8,746 bases of DNA from positions 1-8,746 of the forward strand of contig CALHZD010000109.1 of NCBI GenBank assembly GCA_938040985.1. Direction: 5' to 3'. The stretch comes from an uncultured Propionivibrio sp. (lineage in GTDB: Bacteria; Pseudomonadota; Gammaproteobacteria; Burkholderiales; Rhodocyclaceae). The notes under the pieces are model-generated. The model made no database searches. It saw only the letters and a list, made by a program, of their open reading frames with translations, and was not told the DNA's origin. Below, piece by piece: positions 1 through 6,835 of the stretch (position 1 is the stretch's first letter; each line of letters begins with the position of its first letter). A program made the position numbers and the translations under genes.

Positions 1-6
1 AAAGAC

Positions 7-380
7 GAGCCGCTATGAAGCTTTCGGAGCGCTCCTCTGAAACCCGCGTGGATAGGGCGTTTCCCGACACCTCTTCCGAAACATGCATGGATAAAGGAAC
101 TCAGAGCATACCCCGCTGAGAAGCCCTGTTTATAAGGGCTCCAGAGCATCACCCTTGGAGATGCACGAAATACATGGGCTGGCGAGCAGGGCGCCCGAAG
201 ATGCCCTATTTACACGGGTTTGAGAGAGTTGGCCGGACACAGTGTTCCGGTTTATGTTTTGTGATGCTTTAGATCCCTTGTATTTAGGGCGTCTCAGAGT
301 GTTTTATGTTTTCTGACCTGTTTGCAAGGATTTCGGGGCGTTCGGAGATGCCCTAAATACACGGGCTGGCGGGGCGCCCT
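7..380. repeat. Degenerate tandem array of ~32/40-nt units with palindromic cores, 3' of polA
   Basis: The gene-free stretch 1-419 is filled by about ten imperfect units starting near 7, 39, 78, 120, 160, 200, 240, 272, 315 and 347. The steps are 32, 39, 42, 40, 40, 40, 32, 43 and 32 nt. Most units begin GA(A/T) and carry a core of the form CCC-(AT-rich 7-9 nt)-GGG followed by a CGAG/CAGAG-like tail. The clearest cores are AGCCCTGTTTATAAGGGCT (122-140), CCCTATTTACACGGG (204-218), CCCTTGTATTTAGGG (275-289) and GCCCTAAATACACGGGC (350-366). The core could fold as a hairpin on either strand. No credible ORF, SD or classic terminator is seen. It lies downstream of polA and may be transcribed as its 3' UTR. 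The units at 240 and 315 are the weakest. The array may extend left of the window. Function unknown. Confidence 0.65.
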
Positions 381-419
381 GCTAACAAAAGGCGCATCGC
401 GGCCTGTGAGGGCGTCGCG

Positions 420-3242
420 TCAGTGCGCTTCGTCCCAGTTGGCGCCGACGCCGACTTCGACGGCCAGCGGTACGCGCAGCGCGGCGACGCGCGTCATGAG
501 TGGCGGCAGTTCGGTACGCAGGCGGGGGAGTTCGGCTTCCGGCACTTCCAGCACGAGTTCGTCGTGCACTTGCAGAATCAGTCGCGTGTGCAGGTGTTCG
601 CGGCTGATCCAGTCCTGCACGGCAATCATGGCCAATTTGATGAGATCGGCGGCGGTGCCCTGCATCGGCGCATTGATGGCGGCGCGTTCGGCGCCCTGGC
701 GGCGGCCGGCCTGCGCTGCGCGGATGTCGGGCAGCCAGAGCCGGCGGCCAAACACCGTTTCGACGTAGCCGTTCATCCGTGCTTCATGGCGCGTCTCTTC
801 CATGTAGCGGGCAACGCCGGGGTAGCGGGCGAAGTAGCGTTCGATGTAGCCCTGCGCGGCGCTGCGTTCAAGGCTGAGCTGACGGGCAAGGCCAAAGGCG
901 CTCATGCCGTAGATGAGGCCGAAGTTGATGACCTTGGCCACACGCCGCTGGTCGGCGCTGACTTCGGGCGGCGTGAGGCCGAAGATTTCTGCCGCTGTGG
1001 CGCGGTGTACGTCCTCGCCGTGGGCGAATGCATCGAGCAGGCCGGCGTCCTGCGAAAGGTGCGCCATGATGCGCAATTCGATTTGCGAGTAGTCGGCCGA
1101 AACGATGCGGCTGCCGGGCGGCGCGACGAAGGCGGCGCGGATGCGTCGTCCCTCAGCGGTGCGCACGGGAATGTTTTGCAGATTGGGGTCGCTGGAGGCT
1201 AATCGGCCGGTGACGGCGACCGCTTGTGCGAAATGGGTGTGCACGCGGCCGGTTTTCGGGTCGATCATTTTCGGCAGCTTGTCGGCGTAGGTGCCCTTGA
1301 GCTTGACGATCTGGCGCGATTCGAGCAGCAGCTTGGGCAGCGGGTAGTCGAGCGCGAGTTCGGAGAGCACTTCTTCGTCGGTCGAGGGCGTGCCCGACGG
1401 CGTTTTTTTACGGGCGGGCAGGCCCAGTTTGCTGAACAGGATGTTGCCGAGCTGTTTGGGGGAATTGATGTTGAACGGCTGGCCGGCGGCTTCGTAAATC
1501 TGCGCTTCCAGTTCCAGCAGGCGCTGGCCGAGTGCGTTGCTCTGCCGCGCCAGCGCCTCGGCATCGATCAGCACGCCGTTGCGCTCCATGCGGAACAGCA
1601 CTTCGCGCGCCGGTATCTCGATATCGCCGTAAATATAGGCGAGTCCGGCATGGGCGGCGATCTGCGGGTAAAAGCAGGCGTGCAGGCGCAGGCAGAGGTC
1701 GGCGTCTTCCGCGCCGTATTTTGCGGCCTGTTCGACGGCGACCTGGTTGAAACCGATCTGGCTGGCGCCCTTGCCGCACAGGCTTTCGAAAGAGATTGTC
1801 GCCAGGCCGAGATGGCGCTCGGCTAGTTGGCCGAGGTCGTGTCCGCGCACACCGGATTTGCCCGATTCGAGCACGTAGGATTCCAGCAGCGTATCGTGGG
1901 CGATGCCGCGCAGGGCGATGCCGTGGTTGGCAAAGACGTGTTCGTCGTACTTCAGATGCTGGCCGATCTTGGCGTGCTGCGGCGATTCCAGCCAGGGCTT
2001 CAGGCGTGTTAGCGCCTCGTCGATCGGCAATTGCGCCGGCGCGCCGGCATAATCGTGGGCAAGCGGCAGGTAGGCCGCTTCGCCGGGCGCGACGGCAAAG
2101 GACACGCCGACGATGCGTGCGTTCAAGGGGTCGAGGCTGGTCGTTTCGGTGTCGAGCGCGGTCAGCGGCGCGGCGCTGATTTTTGCCAGCCAGCGCTCAA
2201 ACGTCGGCCAGTCGAGGATCGTCTCGTAATGTTTTTCCGGCGGCGTTGGAAAGGCCGTCGGTTCGGGGCTGGCGGCTTCCGCAGATGCCGTATTTACGGC
2301 CTTTTCGGCCCGTGCCGACGAGGCGGACGTACTGGCGGAATGGCCGGCGGGAAAAGGCTGCGACGGCTCCAGACGCTGCGCTTCCTTGAGCCAGGATTTC
2401 ATTTCGTAGCGCGTGAAGAATTCGATCAGCGCCTCTCGCTGCGGCAATTGCGGCGTGAGCGGCGCAAGACTGTCGGGCAGCTGTGGCAGCTCGGCCGGGT
2501 CGAGATCGCAGCGAACTGTCACCAGCCGGCGGCCGAGCGGCAGAAAATCCAGCGCCGCGCGCAGATTCTGGCCGACTGCACCGCCGATATCATTGGCGGC
2601 GGCGATGACGCCATCGAGCGAGCCGTATTGCGTCAGCCATTTGACCGCCGTTTTCGGCCCGACTTTGGCCACGCCCGGCACGTTGTCGACCGCATCGCCG
2701 ACCAGCGTCAGATAATCGACGATGCGTTCCGGCGGCACGCCGAACTTGGCGAGGACGCCGGCGGTATCGAGCGTTTCGCCGCTCATCGTATTGACCAGCG
2801 TGATGCGGTCATCGACGATCTGGGAGAGGTCCTTGTCGCCGGTTGAAATGATGACTTCGAGTCCCTGCGCTGCTGCACGCCGCGCCAGCGTGCCGATCAC
2901 GTCGTCAGCCTCAACGCCGGGGACGCTCAGGATCGGCCAGCCGAGCGCGGCGACGCCGGCGTGAATGGGCGCGATCTGGCGCGCCAGGTCATCCGGCATG
3001 GACGGCCGGTTGGCCTTGTAATCGGGATACCAGTCGTCGCGGAAGGTTTTTCCCTTGGCATCGAACACGCAAGCCTTGTAAGCTATGTTTCGCTGTTGCG
3101 TGTCGGCGTCGAGCCGACGCAGCATGTTGAGGACGCCGTAAATCGCCCCCGTCGGCTCGTCGCGCGAATTGCGCAGGTCGGGCAGGGCATGAAAGGCGCG
3201 GTAGAGGTAGGATGATCCGTCGACCAGAAGCAGGGTTGGCAT
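420..3242 (-). CDS. polA: DNA polymerase I (5' nuclease, 3'-5' exonuclease and polymerase domains)
   Basis: The gene encodes a full-length 940-residue family A polymerase that fills gaps and removes RNA primers in replication and repair. The N-terminal 5' nuclease domain (about 1-290) has EADDVIG (111-117), STGDKDLSQ (133-141) and the helix-hairpin-helix region GDAVDNVPGV...VGPKTA (182-199). A low-complexity Ala/Ser/Pro/Glu linker (about 291-338) follows. The 3'-5' exonuclease domain has ExoI DTET (D364, E366), ExoII HLKYD (429-433) and ExoIII YGAED (509-513). The polymerase domain has motif A DYSQIELR (717-724), motif B with R766, K770, F774 and Y778, and motif C HDE (893-895). All catalytic carboxylates are present. 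ExoII has His429 where E. coli has Asn420. The start is fixed by the typical MPTLLLVDGSSYLYRAFHAL; no good SD precedes it. It is divergent from the LOG gene with 42 bp between them. Linker residues 315-319 are encoded by a perfect palindrome. Confidence 0.98.
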   Translation of the reverse strand: MPTLLLVDGSSYLYRAFHALPDLRNSRDEPTGAIYGVLNMLRRLDADTQQRNIAYKACVFDAKGKTFRDDWYPDYKANRPSMPDDLARQIAPIHAGVAALGWPILSVPGVEADDVIGTLARRAAAQGLEVIISTGDKDLSQIVDDRITLVNTMSGETLDTAGVLAKFGVPPERIVDYLTLVGDAVDNVPGVAKVGPKTAVKWLTQYGSLDGVIAAANDIGGAVGQNLRAALDFLPLGRRLVTVRCDLDPAELPQLPDSLAPLTPQLPQREALIEFFTRYEMKSWLKEAQRLEPSQPFPAGHSASTSASSARAEKAVNTASAEAASPEPTAFPTPPEKHYETILDWPTFERWLAKISAAPLTALDTETTSLDPLNARIVGVSFAVAPGEAAYLPLAHDYAGAPAQLPIDEALTRLKPWLESPQHAKIGQHLKYDEHVFANHGIALRGIAHDTLLESYVLESGKSGVRGHDLGQLAERHLGLATISFESLCGKGASQIGFNQVAVEQAAKYGAEDADLCLRLHACFYPQIAAHAGLAYIYGDIEIPAREVLFRMERNGVLIDAEALARQSNALGQRLLELEAQIYEAAGQPFNINSPKQLGNILFSKLGLPARKKTPSGTPSTDEEVLSELALDYPLPKLLLESRQIVKLKGTYADKLPKMIDPKTGRVHTHFAQAVAVTGRLASSDPNLQNIPVRTAEGRRIRAAFVAPPGSRIVSADYSQIELRIMAHLSQDAGLLDAFAHGEDVHRATAAEIFGLTPPEVSADQRRVAKVINFGLIYGMSAFGLARQLSLERSAAQGYIERYFARYPGVARYMEETRHEARMNGYVETVFGRRLWLPDIRAAQAGRRQGAERAAINAPMQGTAADLIKLAMIAVQDWISREHLHTRLILQVHDELVLEVPEAELPRLRTELPPLMTRVAALRVPLAVEVGVGANWDEAH
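2283..2300. repeat. Array-like palindrome inside the polA linker
   Basis: AGATGCCGTATTTAC at 2283-2297 matches AGATGCCCTATTTAC at 199-213 of the downstream array in 14 of 15 positions. Positions 2287-2300 are also a perfect inverted repeat, GCCGTA-TT-TACGGC. It falls in the poorly conserved Ala/Ser-rich linker between the 5' nuclease and the proofreading domain (about residues 315-320). There an insertion would not disturb a fold. It may be a member of the same palindromic repeat family, but a 15-nt match could also arise by chance. Confidence 0.5.
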
Positions 3243-3284
3243 GGCAAAGAACCGAACGATTCAAATGAAGGACTGAAACTCAAG

Positions 3285-4010
3285 ATGAGCGAGAAAGCAA
3301 AAATCCCGGAACCGGCGGATATCGCCGAGTCAAAATTCACCGCTGCGCAGGAGGCGTGGCGGGTTTTCGGCATTATGTCAGAGTTCGTCGAGGCTACGCA
3401 GCGTCTCTCGGCCATTCGCCCGGCGGTGTCGATCTTCGGCAGTGCGCGCACGCCGCCCGGCTCGCCGTATTACGTCTTGACCGAGGAGATCGCGCGCAAA
3501 CTGTCCGACGCCGGGTTTTCGGTGATTTCCGGCGGCGGGCCGGGCATCATGGAGGCCGCCAACAAGGGGGCGTACCACGGCAAATCGCCGAGCGTCGGCC
3601 TCAATATCCAGTTGCCGCGCGAGCAGGTCAGCAACGGCTATCAAGATATTTCGCAGACTTTCCGCCATTTTTTTGCACGCAAATATATGTTCGTGCGTTT
3701 TGCCAGCGCCTACGTCGTCATGCCCGGCGGCTTCGGCACGCTCGACGAGTTGCTCGAAGCGCTGACGCTGGTGCAGACGGGGAAAAGCCAGAAAATTCCG
3801 ATCATCCTCGTGCATTCGCCCTTCTGGCGCGGACTCGTCGACTGGCTGGGCGCCCGTCTGGTCGAGGAACAGATGATTGCGCCGGAAGACATGCAACTGC
3901 TTCAGGTGCTCGACCGTCCCGAAGAAGTTGTCGACGCGATTTTCGACCATTACGCAACGCGCGGTTTTGCACCGCTGCCGTCCGAACACGAGCTGCTGCT
4001 CAATCTGTAA
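3285..4010 (+). CDS. LOG family (TIGR00730) Rossmann-fold nucleotide hydrolase
   Basis: The 241-residue protein belongs to the LOG / 'lysine decarboxylase-like' family. Characterised members cleave the N-glycosidic bond of nucleoside 5'-monophosphates, for example cytokinin riboside monophosphates in plants. The two family signatures are present: SGGGPGIMEAANKG (82-95) and PGGFGTLDE (147-155), which bind the phosphate and carry the catalytic Glu. The Arg-Lys pair at 132-133 (FARKYMF) is also typical. The N-terminal ~40 residues are a helical extension seen in the longer bacterial members. The start ATG has GAAGGA at 3267-3272, a rather long 12 nt upstream. A -35-like TTGGCA sits at 3236-3241, over the polA start codon, but no convincing -10 follows it. 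The bacterial substrate cannot be told from sequence; AMP-like nucleotides are a guess. Family assignment is secure, physiological role is not. Confidence 0.93.
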   Translation: MSEKAKIPEPADIAESKFTAAQEAWRVFGIMSEFVEATQRLSAIRPAVSIFGSARTPPGSPYYVLTEEIARKLSDAGFSVISGGGPGIMEAANKGAYHGKSPSVGLNIQLPREQVSNGYQDISQTFRHFFARKYMFVRFASAYVVMPGGFGTLDELLEALTLVQTGKSQKIPIILVHSPFWRGLVDWLGARLVEEQMIAPEDMQLLQVLDRPEEVVDAIFDHYATRGFAPLPSEHELLLNL

Positions 4011-4022
4011 TACAATGAGATT

Positions 4023-4109
4023 GTGTTTCCTGGCCTGGAGCGAAGACGCGCAGCAAGCGTGTTTCCGTGTGTTCATCGGTGTTTCAGGCCGTGTTCCGGA
4101 GCGTGTTTA
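4023..4109. repeat. Cluster of GTGTT(T/C) motifs, several at 10-12 bp spacing
   Basis: The 129-bp spacer between the LOG gene and the DUF2782 gene contains six copies of GTGTTT or GTGTTC, at 4023, 4059, 4069, 4079, 4091 and 4103. The last five are 10, 10, 12 and 12 bp apart, close to one DNA helical turn. GTGTTCCGG at 4091-4099 also occurs at 242-250 in the polA-distal array. It could be a regulator-binding cluster in the leader of the downstream gene or simple sequence decay. No convincing -35/-10 pair was found beside it. Confidence 0.35.
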
Positions 4110-4139
4110 CCGCCCGATTTCCTTCCTTGGACGATTGCC

Positions 4140-4499
4140 ATGCGCCACACCGCTCACCGTTTTGCCTTTCTACTGACCCTGCCCTTTATCGCGCTCATTG
4201 CTGCCACGGCGCCTGCTGCGGCGCAGTCGCAGGCGGCACCACCGCCTGCCGCCGATGCGCCGCCGCCCCCGTTGGAGATCATCGACGATGATTTTGAGCC
4301 GGACGTGACAATCCGCAAGCGCGACGGCGACACCATTGAGGAACACCGCATCAAAGGGCGCCTCTACAAGATCGTGGTGACGCCCGCGCACGGCGTGCCC
4401 TATGTTCTGGTCGATCCGAAGGGCGACGGTACGTTTGTGCAAATCGACCAGGGCGCGCCGCAGATCGCCGTGCCGATGTGGGTTCTCGGCACATTCTGA
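4140..4499 (+). CDS. Exported DUF2782 domain protein
   Basis: The 119-residue product has a Sec-type signal peptide: basic MRHTAHR, a hydrophobic stretch about 8-22, and a likely cleavage after APAAA near residue 28. A Pro/Ala-rich spacer follows (about 29-46). The conserved domain (about 47-119) contains EEHRIKGRLYKIVVTP, HGVPYVLVDPKGDG and a terminal PMWVLGTF. This matches my memory of DUF2782, a small family of beta- and gammaproteobacteria often encoded beside polA; its function is unknown. An in-frame ATG at 4023 would add 39 residues and bury the signal peptide, so the start at 4140 is chosen. Its SD is weak (TTGGA region, about 4127-4131). The product probably acts in the periplasm. 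Confidence 0.85.
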   Translation: MRHTAHRFAFLLTLPFIALIAATAPAAAQSQAAPPPAADAPPPPLEIIDDDFEPDVTIRKRDGDTIEEHRIKGRLYKIVVTPAHGVPYVLVDPKGDGTFVQIDQGAPQIAVPMWVLGTF

Positions 4500-4510
4500 G
4501 CGCGGTGCGT

Positions 4511-4563
4511 AGAAGCTGCGGCGGCATTTGCCATTTGTCTTTGCTTTCAGCTTTTTTCTTTTT
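4511..4563 (+). terminator. Possible intrinsic terminator after the DUF2782 gene
   Basis: AGAAGCTG (4511-4518) can pair with CAGCTTTT (4548-4555) as an 8-bp stem with one G-U pair. A smaller GGC-ATTT-GCC hairpin (4523-4532) lies within the loop, and a T-rich tract runs through 4563. The 29-nt loop is long and the stem is modest, so this is only a candidate. It separates the DUF2782 gene from the membrane-protein/nadD cluster. Confidence 0.35.
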
Positions 4564-4587
4564 CCTGTTACCTTGAATTTTCTAAAC

Positions 4588-4595
4588 AAGGAAGG
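4588..4595 (+). promoter_or_regulatory. Strong ribosome binding site that fixes the BPSS1780-1 start
   Basis: AAGGAAGG lies 7 nt upstream of the ATG at 4603. It favours this start over the in-frame ATG at 4528, which would place the hydrophobic translation of a pyrimidine-rich leader in front of the protein. No clear promoter hexamers could be assigned in 4500-4587. Confidence 0.75.
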
Positions 4596-4602
4596 TCATC
4601 TT

Positions 4603-5343
4603 ATGGAGCAACTGCCTGTCCCCGCCCCCAAATTTACCGGCGAGAGCCGCGTTGTCGATGTCAATCGCATCTTCGCCTGGTTGCAGCGCGGATGGTTGCT
4701 GTTTGTCGCCGAGCCAGCGCAATGGCTGCTGCTGACGCTGGTGCTGATCGTTGTCATGCTGGTGTTGTCGTTCATTCCCTTGCTGGGCAATCTGCTCGCC
4801 ATTTTACTGACGCCGGTTTTTGCCGCCGGCATGTTGTACGTCGCCCAGCGTGTGGATGATGAACAGGATCCTGCCTTCGAAAGCATGTTTGCCGGGTTCA
4901 GCCAGAAACCTGTCAGCCTGATGATCCTCGGCGCGCTGTATACCGCAGCCAACCTGCTCATTATGCTGGTTTTGTTTCTGATTGTCGGCGGCGCTATCTT
5001 CGGCGGCGCAATGCGCGGCGATATGGCCGGCGTTGGGATGGCGATTGGCAGCGTGCTAGTCGCACTTGTGTTTTCGATGATTCTCTTTATCCCCGTGATG
5101 ATGGCCATGTGGTTTGCGCCGGCGCTGGTCTTCTTTGAAGACGCCTCGCCCATTGATGCGGTCAAGGCCAGTTTCAACGCCTGCTGGAAAAATATTGTGC
5201 CCTTTATCGTCTATGGGTTGTTGATGTTTATCGCCTCAATCGTCGCGGCGCTGCCGTTCATGCTCGGTTTTCTCATTTTTCTGCCGGTACTGTTCGGTTC
5301 GATGCTGGCCTCGTACAAAGATATTTTTGCCAGCCAATCGTAA
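4603..5343 (+). CDS. BPSS1780-family integral membrane protein (first copy)
   Basis: The 246-residue polytopic inner-membrane protein resembles the betaproteobacterial BPSS1780 family, which has no known function. Hydrophobic segments lie at about 40-58, 60-80, 104-135, 143-176, 198-218 and 219-236, suggesting about six membrane helices. The family pattern is visible in the cytosolic-type entry VNRIFAWLQRGW (20-31), LIPLLGN-like FIPLLGNLLA (58-67), GMLYVAQRVDDEQDP (76-90) and MWFAPALVFFEDASPIDAVKAS (169-190). It has no signal peptide and no enzymatic motif. It heads the tight plus-strand cluster and ends 5 bp before a paralogous gene. The family call rests on remembered sequence character; the role is unknown. 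Confidence 0.8.
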   Translation: MEQLPVPAPKFTGESRVVDVNRIFAWLQRGWLLFVAEPAQWLLLTLVLIVVMLVLSFIPLLGNLLAILLTPVFAAGMLYVAQRVDDEQDPAFESMFAGFSQKPVSLMILGALYTAANLLIMLVLFLIVGGAIFGGAMRGDMAGVGMAIGSVLVALVFSMILFIPVMMAMWFAPALVFFEDASPIDAVKASFNACWKNIVPFIVYGLLMFIASIVAALPFMLGFLIFLPVLFGSMLASYKDIFASQS

Positions 5344-5348
5344 GCCCC

Positions 5349-6125
5349 ATGCAAACAAAAACCCTGATTGTTCCCGCCAGAAACGGCTGGCAATGGATTG
5401 CCGACGGCTACGGGATTTACAGCAAAAACCCGATCATGCTGGCGCTGACGATTATGAGCTGTTTTCTGCTGCTATCGCTGGTTAGCGCCCTGATTCCCGG
5501 GGTCGGCGGCCTGATTTCGACGATCTGCTTTCCGGCCGTATCTGTGGTCATGATGCGCGTTTGCCACAGCCTCGACCAGAAGGGAAAGGTTGAAGCGTCG
5601 GCCTTGTTTTCCGGGTTTTCCGACCGTACGGGCGCGCTGCTCGTGCTGGGTGTGATGTATATCGTGGTTCTGGCGGCGGCGCTGGGCGTCGTGGCGCTGA
5701 TTGATGGTGGCCGTTTCTTTCACGTGTTTCTCATGGGCGGGAAGCTGGATACGGCCGAGGCCAACCCGCTGGCGACCTGGGCCTTGCTGCTGCTCATGCT
5801 GCCGGTGGCCATGGCGTACTGGTACGCGCCGATGCTGGTTGCCTGGCATGGACACTCGGTGGGCAAATCGCTGTTTTTCAGCCTTTTTGCCTGCCTGCGC
5901 AACTGGCGCGCGTTTATCGTGTATGCCTGCGCGTTGTTCATGCTGACGATTTTTCTGGGGCTGGTGAGCGCCCAGTTGTCTTCCTGGCTGCCGGGCAGCC
6001 TACCGCCGGCCGCGCACTTTTTGCCGTTAACATTGCTGGCGCTTTTTCTTTGCCTGCCGGTGCTGTATGCCAGTTTCTACGTCAGCTACCGCGATGTGTT
6101 CGTGGCGGCCGGCGATCAGGGTTGA
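5349..6125 (+). CDS. BPSS1780-family integral membrane protein (second, tandem copy)
   Basis: This 258-residue membrane protein is a diverged paralogue of the preceding product. The N-terminus VPARNGWQWIADGYGIYSKNP (8-28) is the more typical family entry. The shared landmarks are LIPGVGGLIST (48-58), a short polar LDQKGK turn (75-80), FSGFSDRTGALLVLG (87-101), YWYAPMLVAWHG (157-168) and LRNWRAFIVYACALF (183-197). These align with FAGFSQKPVSLMILG, MWFAPALVFFED and WKNIVPFIVYGLLMF of the first copy. About six membrane helices are predicted by eye. The SD is poor (TAAG just upstream), and the 5-bp gap suggests translation coupled to the first gene. nadD starts 10 bp after its stop. Function unknown; two partners of one complex is a reasonable inference. 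Confidence 0.82.
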   Translation: MQTKTLIVPARNGWQWIADGYGIYSKNPIMLALTIMSCFLLLSLVSALIPGVGGLISTICFPAVSVVMMRVCHSLDQKGKVEASALFSGFSDRTGALLVLGVMYIVVLAAALGVVALIDGGRFFHVFLMGGKLDTAEANPLATWALLLLMLPVAMAYWYAPMLVAWHGHSVGKSLFFSLFACLRNWRAFIVYACALFMLTIFLGLVSAQLSSWLPGSLPPAAHFLPLTLLALFLCLPVLYASFYVSYRDVFVAAGDQG

Positions 6126-6135
6126 AAGGCCTGGA

Positions 6136-6828
6136 ATGCCCGAAACAGCGGGGCTTGACCCGTCGTCTTCTCCAGCGCCGCAGGGCGTGTTCGGCGGCAC
6201 TTTCGACCCGGTGCATTACGGTCATCTGCGCCTGGCCGAGGAAGCCGCCGAAGCGCTGGGGCTGTCTTCCGTCCGCTGGATACCGGCCGGGCAGCCGGCG
6301 CTGCGCGCGGCGCCGCAGGCCAGCGCTGCGCACCGTCTGGCGATGACGCGGTGCGCCATTGCCGGCAATCCGCGCTTCATCCTTGACGATGCTGAAGTGG
6401 CGAGCGAACGTGTCAGCTACACCGTGCTGACGCTGGAGCGCCTGCGCCGCGCGGAGGTTTGCGGCAGCAGGCAGCCGCTGGTGCTACTCACCGGTGTCGA
6501 TGCGTTCATTCGCCTGGAAGCGTGGCACCGCTGGCGGCAGCTGTTTGAACTGGCGCATATCGCCGTCGTCTGCCGCCCGGGCTATTCCTTGCGTGCGGAA
6601 GATTTGTCGCCGGCGTTGGCGGCGGCCTTGCGCGCGCGCTGTGTCGATGACCTCGCCGCGCTGTCCGCATCGCCCGCCGGACGGATCGCTTCCTTTGCCA
6701 TGACGCCGCTCGATATTTCCGCAACCCGCATTCGGGCGTTTCTGGCGCGGGGCGTGACGCCGCGCTACTTGCTGCCCGATGCGGTCATCGACTACATTCG
6801 CCGCCATAACCTTTATACGGAGCATTGA
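6136..6828 (+). CDS. nadD: Nicotinate-nucleotide adenylyltransferase
   Basis: NadD transfers AMP from ATP to nicotinate mononucleotide, giving deamido-NAD in cytosolic NAD synthesis. The 230-residue protein has the nucleotidyltransferase signature FGGTFDPVHYGH (19-30), WIPAGQP (48-54), the ligand-loop GVDAF (120-124), the region EAWHRWRQLFELAHIAVVCRPG (128-149) and the C-terminal ISATRIR (194-200, usually ISSTxIR). The substrate loop reads PALRAAP where many homologues have PPHK or a similar basic motif; this may be normal variation. ATG 6136 is chosen for AAAGG at 6125-6129. It leaves a Pro/Ser-rich N-terminal tail of about 17 residues, so the protein is slightly longer than usual. rsfS begins 7 bp after the stop, an arrangement common in many bacteria. 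Confidence 0.95.
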   Translation: MPETAGLDPSSSPAPQGVFGGTFDPVHYGHLRLAEEAAEALGLSSVRWIPAGQPALRAAPQASAAHRLAMTRCAIAGNPRFILDDAEVASERVSYTVLTLERLRRAEVCGSRQPLVLLTGVDAFIRLEAWHRWRQLFELAHIAVVCRPGYSLRAEDLSPALAAALRARCVDDLAALSASPAGRIASFAMTPLDISATRIRAFLARGVTPRYLLPDAVIDYIRRHNLYTEH

Positions 6829-6835
6829 AACCTTC

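Noticed and set aside
7..380. CRISPR array
   Set aside because: Unit period is about 32-43 nt with degenerate units and no constant repeat alternating with unique spacers, and no cas gene is present.
1624..1642. TCGCC/GGCGA inverted repeat around GTAAATATA in polA as another copy of the palindrome family
   Set aside because: It lies in a conserved part of the polymerase domain (YIYGDIEIPA), so the codons are explained by protein conservation.
423..2846. Long plus-strand open frames opposite polA (423-1202, 1224-1826, 2031-2846)
   Set aside because: They are antisense to a complete, well-conserved polA. Long antisense frames are expected in GC-rich genes, and their translations show no recognisable domain.
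4001..4023. Inverted repeat CAATCT/AGATTG over the LOG stop codon as a terminator
   Set aside because: The stem is AT-rich, only 6 bp with an 11-nt loop, and no T-tract follows.
3378..4076. Minus-strand open frame of 232 codons opposite the LOG gene
   Set aside because: The plus strand encodes an intact LOG protein with both signatures; the opposite frame is a composition shadow.
4023..4139. Upstream ATG for the DUF2782 gene
   Set aside because: It would put 39 unrelated residues before a clear signal peptide.
4528..4602. Upstream ATG for the first membrane protein
   Set aside because: The ATG at 4603 has a strong AAGGAAGG SD at the right distance; the upstream part is a translated pyrimidine-rich leader.
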